The notes under the pieces are model-generated. The model saw nothing but the letters and a program-made list of their open reading frames with translations, searched no databases and was not told where the DNA came from. A program made the translations under genes and the position numbers. From Sphingomonas sp. Leaf407 (GTDB lineage: Bacteria > Pseudomonadota > Alphaproteobacteria > Sphingomonadales > Sphingomonadaceae): a stretch of 64,000 bases of DNA. The stretch is taken from the NCBI RefSeq assembly GCF_001425385.1, contig NZ_LMQO01000004.1, positions 349,300 through 413,299 on the forward strand, read 5' to 3'. Positions within the stretch are counted from its first letter, which is position 1, and the number at the start of each line of letters is the position of its first letter. This document shows positions 15,063-23,983 of this stretch, piece after piece.

Positions 15063-15754
15063 CCCGCGGACTCCCCCCCGGCCGCCAGCGCGTGCGCACC
15101 GCCCGCGCCCGCTCGGCCCAATCGACCCGCTGGCTCGAACGCCAGTTGAACGATCCGTATGTGAAGAAGGCGCGTGCCGAAGGCTATCGCAGCCGCGCGG
15201 CGTACAAGCTGATCGAGCTGGACGAACGCTTCAAGCTGCTGCGCGGCGTGAAGCGGGTGGTCGATCTCGGCATCGCACCGGGCGGCTGGACGCAGGTGGT
15301 GCGCAAGAACCGGCCCGAAGCGACGGTGGTCGGCATCGACCTGTTGCCGGTCGACCCGATCGACGGCGTGACCATCCTGCAGATGGATTTTCTGTCGGAT
15401 CACGCGCCCGAACGGTTGCGCGAGGAACTGGGCGGCGAGGCGGACCTCGTCCTGTCGGACATGGCGGCGAACACGGTCGGCCATCCGCAGACCGATCACC
15501 TGCGCACCATGGCGCTGGTCGAGGCGGCGGTACTGTTCGCCTGCGAGATATTGCGCCCCGGCGGCGATTTCGTGGCGAAAGTGCTGGCGGGCGGCGCGGA
15601 CAACGAACTGGTCGCCGAACTCAAGCGCAATTTCCAGACGGTGAAGCACGCCAAGCCGCCGGCCAGCCGCAAGGATTCGTCCGAATGGTATGTGATCGCC
15701 AGCAACTTCAAGGGGCGGCGCGACGCACCGCCCCCCAAGCCGGTTACGGAATGA
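15059..15754 (+). CDS. rlmE: 23S rRNA 2'-O-methyltransferase RlmE (FtsJ)
   Basis: A 231-residue SAM-dependent enzyme that methylates U2552 of 23S rRNA late in 50S assembly. The SAM loop VVDLGIAPGGWTQVV, the catalytic Lys in YRSRAAYKL, the Asp in LVLSDMAANTVGHPQ and the later Lys in GGDFVAKVLAGG form the K-D-K-E set, closed by SSEWYVIASNFK. A basic N-terminal extension of about 30 residues precedes the core. It is translationally coupled to ppx and runs 11 bases into the end of the convergent reductase gene. Confidence 0.95.
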   Translation: MTRGLPPGRQRVRTARARSAQSTRWLERQLNDPYVKKARAEGYRSRAAYKLIELDERFKLLRGVKRVVDLGIAPGGWTQVVRKNRPEATVVGIDLLPVDPIDGVTILQMDFLSDHAPERLREELGGEADLVLSDMAANTVGHPQTDHLRTMALVEAAVLFACEILRPGGDFVAKVLAGGADNELVAELKRNFQTVKHAKPPASRKDSSEWYVIASNFKGRRDAPPPKPVTE

Positions 15755-16808
15755 TCCGCTCGGCGCGCAGCCGGTCGAACAGCGCGAAAAAGGCGTCGTC
15801 GGTCGCGCGGTAGCCGGTGAAGCCCATCCGGCGGCTTTTCGACATGTCGGTGACGACCTCGATCGGGCGGCCTAGATCGGCGTCGGTGTGCCATGGCGAG
15901 GCCAGCCGGTGCAGATCGGGTTCGATCAGACCGTTCGCCTGCGCGATCGCCGCCCAGCGCGGGGCGGCATCGGCCATCTGCGCTTTGAGCGGACGGAGCG
16001 TGCCGTCGAACGGTGCTGCCTCGACGCCGAACCAGTCGGCGATGCGGCCCCACATCCACTGCCAGCGAAAGACGTCACCGTTGACGACGTTGAACGCCTG
16101 ATCGTGCGCCGCCGGGGTTTCGGCTGCCCACAACAGATGGTCGGCAAGCTGCCCGGCATCGGTCATGTCGGTCAGCCCGTGCCACTGCGCCGCCGATCCG
16201 GGGAAGACCATCGGCCGGCCCGCCTCGCGGCACAGCGTGGCATAGGCCGCCAGCGTCGTGCCCATGTTCATCGCATTGCCGACCGCCTTGCCGATCACGG
16301 TATGCGGCCGGTGGACGCTCCACGTGAAGCCGTCGCGCGCGGCGGCGGCGAACAGCTCGTCCTCCTGCGCGTAATAGAAATTGGCGACGTCGAGCCGTTC
16401 CTGTTCCTCGCGGAACGGCGTCTGCGGCAGATGGCCGTGCCCGTACGCCTCGAACGGTCCCAGATAGTGTTTCAGGCCGGTGACGAGCACGACATGGCGC
16501 GGCTTGTCGGGTTTGGGCAGGGCATCGAGCAGGTTGCGCACCATCGCTCCGTTGACGCGGATATTCTCCGCTTCGCTGTCCTGCCGCGCCCAGGTGGTGA
16601 TGAACACCGCGTCGGGGCGAAGGTCGCGCAGCGCCTGTGCCGTGCCCGCCGCGTCCTGCAGGTCCGCCACGACCGGCTGCATCCCGTCTTGCGCGCCCGG
16701 CCGGCGGGCGAGGCCATGGACGCTCCAGCCCTTGTCGGCGAGCAGCGCCGCCGTTGCGCCGCCGACGATCCCGCTCGCGCCCACTACCAATGCCGTCCTG
16801 CCCGTCAT
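15744..16808 (-). CDS. extended SDR / PRISE-type NAD(P)-dependent reductase
   Basis: The 354-residue product starts at the ATG at 16806-16808 behind AAAAGGAA; a longer frame lacks this site. The N-terminal nucleotide loop is TALVVGASGIVGGATAALL. Segments such as VLVTGLKHYLGPFEAYGHG, PFREEQERL and WSVHRPHTVIG match the progesterone 5-beta-reductase/iridoid synthase-like (PRISE) group, which reduce the C=C bond of enones. The usual SDR Tyr-x-x-x-Lys is not conserved in that form, as in PRISE proteins. It is divergent from an HxlR regulator, which probably controls it. Such pairs often respond to reactive carbonyls or quinones. Confidence 0.8.
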   Translation of the reverse strand: MTGRTALVVGASGIVGGATAALLADKGWSVHGLARRPGAQDGMQPVVADLQDAAGTAQALRDLRPDAVFITTWARQDSEAENIRVNGAMVRNLLDALPKPDKPRHVVLVTGLKHYLGPFEAYGHGHLPQTPFREEQERLDVANFYYAQEDELFAAAARDGFTWSVHRPHTVIGKAVGNAMNMGTTLAAYATLCREAGRPMVFPGSAAQWHGLTDMTDAGQLADHLLWAAETPAAHDQAFNVVNGDVFRWQWMWGRIADWFGVEAAPFDGTLRPLKAQMADAAPRWAAIAQANGLIEPDLHRLASPWHTDADLGRPIEVVTDMSKSRRMGFTGYRATDDAFFALFDRLRAERIIP

Positions 16809-16830
16809 TCGCCGTTCCTTTTCATTGTGA

Positions 16831-16847
16831 TGCCTAGAAGCTAGGCA
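16831..16847. promoter_or_regulatory. candidate HxlR operator between divergent genes
   Basis: A perfect inverted repeat, TGCCTAG and CTAGGCA separated by AAG, sits 22 bases from the reductase start and about 60 bases from the hxlR-type start. Its size and place fit a dimeric winged-helix regulator site controlling both genes. Confidence 0.5.
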
Positions 16848-16909
16848 GCGACGCCACGATGTTGAAGACGGCACCGGGTCCGACCCCAGGCACCAAAAGG
16901 TATCCAGCC

Positions 16910-17290
16910 ATGTACGCCGGAAGCGACGAGAACGAATGGCGCGAGGATTGCGCGCCGCGCCGGGTGTTGTCGCTGTTCGCGACCAAATGGACCAGCATGG
17001 TGCTGCACACGCTGCACGCCCGGCATGGCGGCGCGGCGCGGACCGGCGTGTTGCTGCGCAGCCTGCCCGGCATTTCCAAGAAGATGCTGACGCAGACGCT
17101 GCGCGAGATGGAGGCGATCGGCCTGATCTCGCGCGAGGTGCAGGCGGTGATGCCGCCCGCCGTCGAATATCACCTGACGCCGCTGGGCGAACGGTTCGTC
17201 GAGCCGGTTGCGCTGCTCTACGACTGGGGACGTCGCAATGGCGACGCGCTCGACGCGCTGGGCAGCCGTCCCGGTGCGCGGCGGCCGTAG
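16910..17290 (+). CDS. HxlR-family winged-helix transcriptional regulator
   Basis: A 126-residue DNA-binding protein. The HxlR core is visible: an N-terminal Cys (REDCAPRRVLSLFATKWTSM), then the recognition region LLRSLPGISKKMLTQTLREM and the wing EVQAVMPPAVEYHLTPLGE. The Cys near residue 13 is where redox- or electrophile-sensing members react. The start at 16910 is chosen because AAAAGG lies about 10 bases ahead; the ATG at 16859 would add a tail not seen in the family. It is divergent from the PRISE-type reductase and likely represses it. Confidence 0.88.
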   Translation: MYAGSDENEWREDCAPRRVLSLFATKWTSMVLHTLHARHGGAARTGVLLRSLPGISKKMLTQTLREMEAIGLISREVQAVMPPAVEYHLTPLGERFVEPVALLYDWGRRNGDALDALGSRPGARRP

Positions 17291-17296
17291 AAACGC

Positions 17297-17326
17297 GAAA
17301 GGGCGGCCCCGAGGGACCGCCCTTTC
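17297..17326. terminator. bidirectional hairpin terminator between hxlR-type gene and rpoZ
   Basis: GAAAGGGCGG and CCGCCCTTTC form a perfect 10-base-pair stem with a 10-base loop between two convergent genes. The sequence after it (GTTGTT) is only modestly T-rich. Confidence 0.65.
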
Positions 17327-17351
17327 GTTGTTCGGGAGGAACGCGACCGGC

Positions 17352-17696
17352 TCAGCCGTCGTAGTCGCCGCCGACGTTCTGGTTACGCGGCGGCGCGGCG
17401 GCGGTGAGGCGCAGCGCCTCCGCCGATGCGGCCAGCGAACCCAGTTCGTCGGGTGCTTCCTCGTCGTCGATCTGCACCTTCTGCATCGAACCGATCACCG
17501 ATTCGCGCAGATGGTCCGGGGTGACATTCTCTTCGGCGATCTCGCGCAGGGCGACGACCGGGTTCTTGTCACGGTCGCGATCGAGCGTGAGTTCGGCACC
17601 GCCCGAAATCTGGCGGGCGCGCTGTGCGGCCAGCAGGACCAGATCGAACCGGTTGGGGATCTTGTCGACGCAATCCTCGACGGTGACGCGCGCCAT
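17352..17696 (-). CDS. rpoZ: RNA polymerase omega subunit
   Basis: A 114-residue omega subunit that assists assembly of RNA polymerase and, in many bacteria, forms part of the ppGpp site. The N-terminal block [20 protein letters not shown] followed by [13 protein letters not shown] and [11 protein letters not shown] is the classic alphaproteobacterial form. The tail is acidic then Ala/Asn/Gly-rich, as usual in this class. The spoT/rel gene that often follows in other classes is not adjacent here. It faces the phospholipase-type gene across a 128-base gap that holds no clear site. Confidence 0.95.
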   Translation of the reverse strand: MARVTVEDCVDKIPNRFDLVLLAAQRARQISGGAELTLDRDRDKNPVVALREIAEENVTPDHLRESVIGSMQKVQIDDEEAPDELGSLAASAEALRLTAAAPPRNQNVGGDYDG

Positions 17697-17824
17697 GAAA
17701 CGCCTTCCTTGTAAAACGGAGGGTATCGGAAAGCACCGCCCCTACGGGTGCATGTCCGAAAAGTCAATGAAACTGATCGGCCGCCCGCACCGTTACCCGA
17801 TCGTATCGTTCCTTCGGAGTCGTC

Positions 17825-18973
17825 ATGCCCCCTGCCCCGCATCCCGTCTTCACCGTTGCGGGCAATCGGTTGACGCTGCTGACCGAAGGGCCGGAACGAA
17901 TGACCGCGCTGCTGGCGCTGATCGACGGTGCGAAGCGGTCGCTGCGCATCCTGTTCTATATCTGGGAACAGGATCGGGCGGGGACGCGGGTACGCGACGC
18001 GCTGGTCGCGGCGGCGGGGCGCGGCGTGCGGGTGTCGTTGATCGTCGACGGGCTCGGCGCGGAAGCGGCGACCAATCGCGGCTTTTTCGACTCGCTGCGC
18101 GCGGCGGGTGGCGAGGTGTGCGTCTTCGTGCCGCGGCTGGGCCGGCGCTATCTGCTGCGCAACCACCAGAAACTGGCGCTGGCCGACGAGGCCCGGGTCA
18201 TCGTCGGCGGGTTCAACATCGAGGATGCCTATTTCGGGACCGAGGCCGATCAGGCGTGGCGCGACATCGGCCTGCTGGTCGACGGCCCCGCCGCCGGGCG
18301 GCTGGCGGGATATTTCGATGCGCTCAAGGCATGGATCCAGCTTCCCGGTGCGCCTCTACGCAAATTGTCGCGGATGCTGAACCAGTGGAGCGAGCATGAC
18401 GGGCCGATCCGCTGGCTATTGGGGGGGCCATCCAGGCGGCTGTCGCCATGGGCGCGGACCGTCAAGCACGAGATTCGACGCGGGCAGCGGATCGACATCA
18501 TCGCCGCCTATTTCGCGCCCGGACCGCTGATGATGCGCCGGCTGGACCGCGCCGCCGAACGCACCCGGCTGCGCATCGTCGTGCCGGCAAAGACCGACCA
18601 TGCCATCGCCATCCTCGCCGCGCGCTTCACCTATCGCAACCTGCTGCGCCACGGCATCGAACTCTACGAATATCGCCCGACCAAGCTGCACAGCAAATTG
18701 TTCATCGCCGACGATGCGGTGCATATCGGATCGGCCAATTTCGACGTGCGATCGATGTTCCTCAACATGGAGCTGATGCTGCGCGTCGAGGATGCCGCCT
18801 TCGCCGCGCACCTGCGCGCTTATATGGACGGCGAAGTCGCGCGCAGCGAACGGGTGACGCGCGAACTGCACCGTTCGCGATCGGGCTGGTGGGCGCGGGT
18901 CAAGCAGGCCGGGGCCTATTTCATCATGTCGGTGCTCGATCCGCAGGTCACGGTACGCCTCAACCGCGACTGA
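17825..18973 (+). CDS. phospholipase D family protein, ClsB-like cardiolipin synthase
   Basis: A 382-residue protein with two HKD catalytic motifs: H114/K116/D121 in NHQKLALAD followed by GGFNIED, and near residue 289 HSKLFIADD followed by GSANFD. There is no N-terminal membrane anchor, which fits the ClsB subgroup rather than ClsA. It would join phosphatidyl groups to make cardiolipin at the inner membrane, but other PLD activities are possible. The Hsp70 gene follows 54 bases later on the same strand. Confidence 0.85.
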   Translation: MPPAPHPVFTVAGNRLTLLTEGPERMTALLALIDGAKRSLRILFYIWEQDRAGTRVRDALVAAAGRGVRVSLIVDGLGAEAATNRGFFDSLRAAGGEVCVFVPRLGRRYLLRNHQKLALADEARVIVGGFNIEDAYFGTEADQAWRDIGLLVDGPAAGRLAGYFDALKAWIQLPGAPLRKLSRMLNQWSEHDGPIRWLLGGPSRRLSPWARTVKHEIRRGQRIDIIAAYFAPGPLMMRRLDRAAERTRLRIVVPAKTDHAIAILAARFTYRNLLRHGIELYEYRPTKLHSKLFIADDAVHIGSANFDVRSMFLNMELMLRVEDAAFAAHLRAYMDGEVARSERVTRELHRSRSGWWARVKQAGAYFIMSVLDPQVTVRLNRD

Positions 18974-19027
18974 GTGTTGCGTGGCACTTTCAAGCGGCTA
19001 CACCCGGTCCGATTGAGAGGGACGGGC

Positions 19028-20734
19028 ATGATCGTCGGAATAGACCTTGGCACCACCAACAGCGCCTGCGCGATCTGGCAGGGCGGTACATCGGTAATGG
19101 TGCCCAACGCACTGGGCGAGTTCCTCACCCCGTCGGCGGTCAGCATCGGCGACGACGGGGCGGTGCTGGTCGGCCGGCCGGCGCGCGACCGGATGGCGAC
19201 GCATCCCGACCGGACCGTCACCAGCTTCAAGCGCCGCATCGGCACGCGCGAGACCGTCACCCTCGCCGGCAAGGCGTTCGATGCCGAGGCGCTGTCGGCG
19301 CTGGTCCTCGCCAGCCTGAAACGCGATGCGGAAGCGTTCACCGGCGAGGCCGTGACCGGCGCGATCGTCACCGTCCCCGCCTATTTCAACGATCGCCAGC
19401 GCAAGGCGACGAGGCGGGCGGGCGATCTTGCCGGGCTGACCATCCACCGCCTCATCAACGAGCCGACCGCCGCCGCGCTCGCCTTCGGCATCGCCGACCG
19501 GGCCGACCGCGAACCGTTCCTCGTGTTCGATCTGGGTGGCGGCACGTTCGACGTGTCGATCGTCGAAATGTTCGACGACATCATCGAGGTTCGCGCCTCG
19601 GCCGGCGACAATCGCCTCGGCGGCGACGACTTCAACGACTGCCTGATCGATCTCGCCCGCCCGCGGCTCGACCCCGAGGGGGTGCTGGGCAAGCTGCCGC
19701 CCGACAAGGCCGCCGCGCTGCTCGCCCAGGCCGCCGAACGCGCGCGCCGGGCACTGAGCGACAGCGACACCGCCGAGCTGACCGTCACCACCGGCGACGT
19801 GACCCTGACCGCGCCCGTCACCTCGACGCAGTTCGAGGACCATGCCAAGGGATTGATCCAGCGCATCCGCGAACCCGTGCTGCGCTCGCTGCGCGACAGC
19901 GGCATCGCCGCCGATACGCTGTCGGAGGTCGTGCTGGTCGGCGGGGCGACGCGCATGCCGATCGTGCGCCGCGCCGTCACCCGCATGTTCGGGCGGTTTC
20001 CGGCGATGACGGTCCATCCCGACCATGCGGTGGCGCTGGGCGCGGCGGTGCAGGCGGGGCTGAGCGCGAAGGATGCCGCGCTCGACGAAATCCGGCTGAC
20101 CGATGTCTGCCCGTTCACGCTGGGCGTCGACACCAGCGAGCCCGACGGGCGCGGCGGGCACCGCACCGGGCTGTTCGCGCCGATCATCGAACGCAATTCG
20201 GTGGTGCCGATCAGCCGCTCGTCGATCTTTTCGACCGTCGCCGACAACCAGCGGCAGGTGGTGTTCGGCGTCTATCAGGGCGAGGCGCGCGAGGTTTCGG
20301 CCAACGTGAAGCTCGGCGAGGTGAAGGTGCCGGTGCCGCCCAAACCCGCCGGCATGGTCGCGATCGATTGCCGCTTCAGCTACGACAGTTCGGGACTGCT
20401 CGAAATCGACGTGACCGTGGCCGAGACGGGGCAGAGCCGCAATCTGGTGATCGTCGACGACGAGGACGCCCCCGACCCTGCCGAGCTGGAAAAACGCCGC
20501 AAGGCGCTGGCGGTGCTCAAGGTCCATCCGCGCGACGATGCGGTGAACGCCGCGCTGCTGGCGCGGGCAAGGCGCGCGTATGAATCCTTCCTCGGCGACC
20601 GGCGGACGGCGATCGGCCAGATGCTCGGCCAGTTCGAAAGCGCGCTGGAGACGCAGGACGCGCGGGTGATCGCCGAGGCGCAGGCGGCGTTCACCCAGGT
20701 CCTCGACCAGATCGAGGGCGAGCGCTTCCTGTGA
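19028..20734 (+). CDS. hscC: HscC-like Hsp70 chaperone
   Basis: A 568-residue Hsp70, shorter than DnaK (about 630) and lacking its C-terminal lid tail. The ATPase domain shows IVGIDLGTTNSACAIWQGG, the DLGGGTFDVSIVEMF loop and VLVGGATRMPIVRRAV. The substrate domain follows (GVYQGEAREVSANVKLGE). The short length and the adjacent J-like gene match the HscC group of specialised Hsp70s. The start at 19028 skips an upstream in-frame stretch with no family match. The stop overlaps the next start (GTGA), so the two proteins are made together. DnaK itself must be encoded elsewhere. Confidence 0.88.
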   Translation: MIVGIDLGTTNSACAIWQGGTSVMVPNALGEFLTPSAVSIGDDGAVLVGRPARDRMATHPDRTVTSFKRRIGTRETVTLAGKAFDAEALSALVLASLKRDAEAFTGEAVTGAIVTVPAYFNDRQRKATRRAGDLAGLTIHRLINEPTAAALAFGIADRADREPFLVFDLGGGTFDVSIVEMFDDIIEVRASAGDNRLGGDDFNDCLIDLARPRLDPEGVLGKLPPDKAAALLAQAAERARRALSDSDTAELTVTTGDVTLTAPVTSTQFEDHAKGLIQRIREPVLRSLRDSGIAADTLSEVVLVGGATRMPIVRRAVTRMFGRFPAMTVHPDHAVALGAAVQAGLSAKDAALDEIRLTDVCPFTLGVDTSEPDGRGGHRTGLFAPIIERNSVVPISRSSIFSTVADNQRQVVFGVYQGEAREVSANVKLGEVKVPVPPKPAGMVAIDCRFSYDSSGLLEIDVTVAETGQSRNLVIVDDEDAPDPAELEKRRKALAVLKVHPRDDAVNAALLARARRAYESFLGDRRTAIGQMLGQFESALETQDARVIAEAQAAFTQVLDQIEGERFL

Positions 20735-22287
20735 GCCGCGGCATCTGGCGGACGCTCGGGATCGAGCCGACGACCGATCGCAGCGTCATCCGCCGCGCCT
20801 ATGCCGCGAAGCTGCGCGCGATGGATGTCGAAGCCGATCCCGCCGGCTTCGCCCGGCTGCGCGACGCGCGCGACGCCGCGCTGGCGGGGATGGTCGATCC
20901 GGTGGCGATGCTGCCCGATCTCGACGACGATTCCGATGACGACGAGGTCGTTGCCGATGGGTTTTTCACCCCGGAACCCGAACCCTTGCCGCAAGCGAGG
21001 GTCGACCCGGTCGAAGCCGAGCGCGACGCCGCGATCGACCATAATTTCCGCGCGCTCGAAGCGCTGCTGTTCCCCGGCCACGACGATCCGTCGACGGCGG
21101 AGGAAGCGGCGGCGATCGCCCATCATGGCTATGCGCTGCTGGCCGACCCCCGGCTCGAACGGATCGACTTCGCGGTGGGGGCGGAGCGCTGGTTCGCCGA
21201 GCATCTCGCCATCGCGATTCCCCGCTCCGATCCGTTGCTCGAACGGGCCGCCGCCGTGTTCGGCTGGATCGCGCGGCGCGACGATCATACGCTGTCGTAT
21301 CATGCGCGGCAGATCGTCGACCGGATCGGCGCGATCCGCTTTGCCACGCTGGTCGGCGATCCGGGCCACCGGCTGCATGGTGCGTGGGTCGAGCTGGTCC
21401 GTTCCGACGATGGCCAGCGCGATTGGCGCACGACCAAGGGGCGGGTGCGCGAACTGCTGTCGATCGTCCGCCAGCGCTATCCCGATGCCGAGCAATGGAT
21501 GAACCCGGTTCGCCTCGCGAAATGGGACAGGCCGGCGTCGAACAATCCGCGAATCGGCTTCTATGTATGGATGGCTATCATCGTGATCGTAGCCGGACTG
21601 CGTATTTTCCTCTCGCCCGGCGGAGAACCGAACGCCGTCCCCGATACGCCGCCGCAGATCGCCTATGTCGCCGACCCGAACCGGATCGCGCTTGATCTGA
21701 CTGGTCTGGGCTTCGCCCGGACAAAAGCTGTGAATCCCGACCTTGCGGCGGATATTCGATCGACCGCCACCACGATCAATGCAGGGCTGACACCGCAGCG
21801 GACACGGCAGGTGCTGATCGATCTCGCCAACCGGCGGCTGGATTCCGGACGTGCCCACGCACCCGACGGATTACTCCGCGACATTGTCCGGTTCGAGGTC
21901 GACGGAAAGAGGAATTTCGCGACGTCCGATCCGATCAAGTGCCACGATTTCCAGTTCCCGGCCAGCGCCATGCTGTTGCCCCCGCAAGCAGGTGCCCGGC
22001 AAACGGCGCTGATCCACCGGACCACGCTCGAATCCAACAACCGGCCTGTCACAGTGAGCCGCGGATTCGATGTTCCCGGAACCATAATCGAGGATATGCT
22101 ACGTCGAACCGGAATACCGGAAAGCCGGCTGGTCGACGCACTGGCGCAAAAGGGCGAACACGCGGACATCTGTCGTGTGCAGATCGCGCTGCGAGAAGCC
22201 GGGCTGGCGGGTGGGAACGTCGGGATGAAGCTGCTGCGCAACATGCAGCCTAAAGTCATCGTACCGGCAACGACCGGATCGAACTGA
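20731..22287 (+). CDS. J-domain-like membrane protein partnered with HscC (DjlB/DjlC-like N-terminus)
   Basis: The 518-residue product starts at a GTG overlapping the hscC stop. The first 50 residues resemble a J domain (IWRTLGIEPTTDRSVIRRAY, then DPAGFARLRDARDAAL), but the HPD tripeptide needed to stimulate Hsp70 ATPase is absent: the stretch between helices II and III reads KLRAMDVEAD. A helical, Asp-rich middle follows. One membrane helix lies near residues 279-293 (WMAIIVIVAGLRIFL), then a roughly 220-residue domain, presumably periplasmic, that I do not recognise. E. coli HscC likewise has membrane J-like partners (DjlB, DjlC), so pairing is well founded; the client is unknown. Confidence 0.75.
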   Translation: MSRGIWRTLGIEPTTDRSVIRRAYAAKLRAMDVEADPAGFARLRDARDAALAGMVDPVAMLPDLDDDSDDDEVVADGFFTPEPEPLPQARVDPVEAERDAAIDHNFRALEALLFPGHDDPSTAEEAAAIAHHGYALLADPRLERIDFAVGAERWFAEHLAIAIPRSDPLLERAAAVFGWIARRDDHTLSYHARQIVDRIGAIRFATLVGDPGHRLHGAWVELVRSDDGQRDWRTTKGRVRELLSIVRQRYPDAEQWMNPVRLAKWDRPASNNPRIGFYVWMAIIVIVAGLRIFLSPGGEPNAVPDTPPQIAYVADPNRIALDLTGLGFARTKAVNPDLAADIRSTATTINAGLTPQRTRQVLIDLANRRLDSGRAHAPDGLLRDIVRFEVDGKRNFATSDPIKCHDFQFPASAMLLPPQAGARQTALIHRTTLESNNRPVTVSRGFDVPGTIIEDMLRRTGIPESRLVDALAQKGEHADICRVQIALREAGLAGGNVGMKLLRNMQPKVIVPATTGSN

Positions 22288-22322
22288 CCGGAAAGCTTCC
22301 CCCCGGCACCCGCCGGGGGAAT

Positions 22323-22409
22323 TGGTGCGGTCGAGAAGACTCGAACTTCCACGGCCTTTCGGCCACAACGACCTCAACGTTGCGCGTCTACCAGTTCCGC
22401 CACGACCGC
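22323..22409 (-). tRNA. tRNA-Leu (anticodon GAG)
   Basis: On the minus strand the acceptor GCGGTCG pairs with CGACCGC, the anticodon stem CAACG/CGTTG holds TTGAGGT (anticodon GAG), and a long variable arm (GTGGCCGAAAGGCC) marks a class II tRNA. CCA is encoded. Length is 87 bases. Confidence 0.95.
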
Positions 22410-22487
22410 ACAGTCACCTTCGGGGAAGCCCCCTGAGGCTGGTAGGAGGGTGCCCCTAGCAGCGGTTTTTCCGCCACGCAAATGCTT

Positions 22488-23495
22488 TTATCGCCCGCGC
22501 CCCGCCGCCCGCGCGATGGCGATCGCCTCGGCGGCGGTCATCACTTCGCCAAGGCCGCTGCCCGACAGGGCGGCGCGTTCGGCATCGCGCACCCGCTCGA
22601 CCGCGCGGGCAAGGCGGGCTGCATCCCAGCGGCGCAGCGCGTCGCGCGTCGTCGCCTGTTCCTTGAAGAAGACGCGGTGTCGCTCCAGCACCTGATCGAC
22701 CGGCTGGCCGTCGTCGATGTCGGCGCGCATCTCGGCCAGCGACAGCAGCCGCCGGGCAACCGCGCGCAGCAGCGGGATCGCACCGCCGCCGGGCGGTTCG
22801 GGCAGCGCCGCCGCAGCGGCATTGCCCGCGATCATCGCCGCGACGACGTTGTTCGCCTCGGCATCGGCGATCGACGCGCCGATCGCATCGAACACCTCGG
22901 CATCGGCATCGCGCGGCCGGTCGGGCGCGGCGTCGAGGTACAGCGCCAGCTTCTCGATCTCGCTGGCCAGCACCGCACGGTCGCCCATCGTCACCACCGC
23001 CAGCCGTTCGGGCACGTCGCCGAGCAGCCGCACCCCCTGTTCGCGCGCCAACCCGACCGCCAGCTTCGCCGCCTGCGCCGCATCGGGCACATAGCAGGCG
23101 ACCGCGACCGCGTTGAGCGAGGCGGTGACGAGCTTGACCAGCTTCGACGTCGCCTTGGCGGTGGGCGCGATCGCGGCGACGGGGTTGCCGGCCGATGCGG
23201 CGTTCAGCAGCAGCGTCACTGCTTCGACCGATTCCTCGCCCATGCCGGTCACGCGGATATGGCGCTTGTCACCGAACAACGACATCGACGCCGATTCGTC
23301 GGCAAGCAATCCGGGCCGGGCTTTCAGCATCGCCCCGTCCATGTCGACGCGCTCGGCCCCCTCGCCCACGCCCTTCGCCAGCCGCGCGGCCAGCGCCATC
23401 GCGCCGGCCGTGTCGGGGCCGTGGAACAGGTAGAGGCGAAGATCGGGGCCGGGCCGGTCGAGCTTGGCGCCCACCTGCTCGGGTTTCAGCTTCAC
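22488..23495 (-). CDS. holA: DNA polymerase III delta subunit
   Basis: A 335-residue clamp-loader subunit that opens the beta clamp. It has the low-similarity but recognisable HolA layout: LYLFHGPDTAGAMALAARL near the N-terminus, without a working Walker A as expected of delta; SMSLFGDKRHIRVTGMG in the clamp-contact region; and LLSLAEMRADIDDGQPVDQ in the C-terminal collar. The ATG overlaps the lptE stop by four bases. The order leuS-lptE-holA is conserved in alphaproteobacteria, which backs the call. Confidence 0.9.
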   Translation of the reverse strand: MKLKPEQVGAKLDRPGPDLRLYLFHGPDTAGAMALAARLAKGVGEGAERVDMDGAMLKARPGLLADESASMSLFGDKRHIRVTGMGEESVEAVTLLLNAASAGNPVAAIAPTAKATSKLVKLVTASLNAVAVACYVPDAAQAAKLAVGLAREQGVRLLGDVPERLAVVTMGDRAVLASEIEKLALYLDAAPDRPRDADAEVFDAIGASIADAEANNVVAAMIAGNAAAAALPEPPGGGAIPLLRAVARRLLSLAEMRADIDDGQPVDQVLERHRVFFKEQATTRDALRRWDAARLARAVERVRDAERAALSGSGLGEVMTAAEAIAIARAAGRGR

Positions 23496-23983
23496 GGGCG
23501 CTGGCGCTCGGTGCCGAGCGCGATGCGGGTGACGATCTGATCGGCGACGATCACTGACAGCCGTTCGAGCGCGGTGCGTTCGGCGGCGATCGTGGCATAT
23601 TCCGACGTGACGACGTCGATGCCCGCGTCCGATCCGGCGGTGGCGTCGAGCGTCACCGCGCCGTTCGACAGGTCGATCAACTGATAGCGCGCGCGCAGCG
23701 TCCGCCGCTCGCGCGTGATCGAATCGTCGCGCCGCACGCCCAGCCCGGTGATGTCATCGTCGAGCCGGATTTCGAGCCGGTAGCGCGCCGGTCCCTCCGC
23801 GCGCAGCCGGTCGCGCAGCGCATTGGCGACCAGCCAGCCGTTCTGCCCGGCGATCGGCGCGACCTCGACGCCTGACAGCGTCTGGCGCACCACGCCCGCC
23901 TCGCCCCCACCATATAGCGGCCGCAAGCCACAGCCGCCGAGCAGCAGGGTAAGGGCGAGCGCGGAGGCAGCGATGCGGATCAT
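23492..23983 (-). CDS. lptE: LPS-assembly lipoprotein LptE
   Basis: A 163-residue outer-membrane lipoprotein that plugs the LptD barrel and helps insert lipopolysaccharide. The signal with lipobox is clear ([19 protein letters not shown]; acylated Cys18). The GLRPLYGG motif right after the Cys is the LptE signature. The ATG at 23981-23983 overlaps the leuS stop, and the stop overlaps the holA start, so all three are translationally linked. No regulatory site is seen within the unit. Confidence 0.92.
   Translation of the reverse strand: MIRIAASALALTLLLGGCGLRPLYGGGEAGVVRQTLSGVEVAPIAGQNGWLVANALRDRLRAEGPARYRLEIRLDDDITGLGVRRDDSITRERRTLRARYQLIDLSNGAVTLDATAGSDAGIDVVTSEYATIAAERTALERLSVIVADQIVTRIALGTERQRP

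Noticed and set aside
16859..16909. Earlier ATG for the HxlR-type regulator
   Set aside because: It would add 17 residues not found in the family, and the later ATG has AAAAGG at proper spacing.
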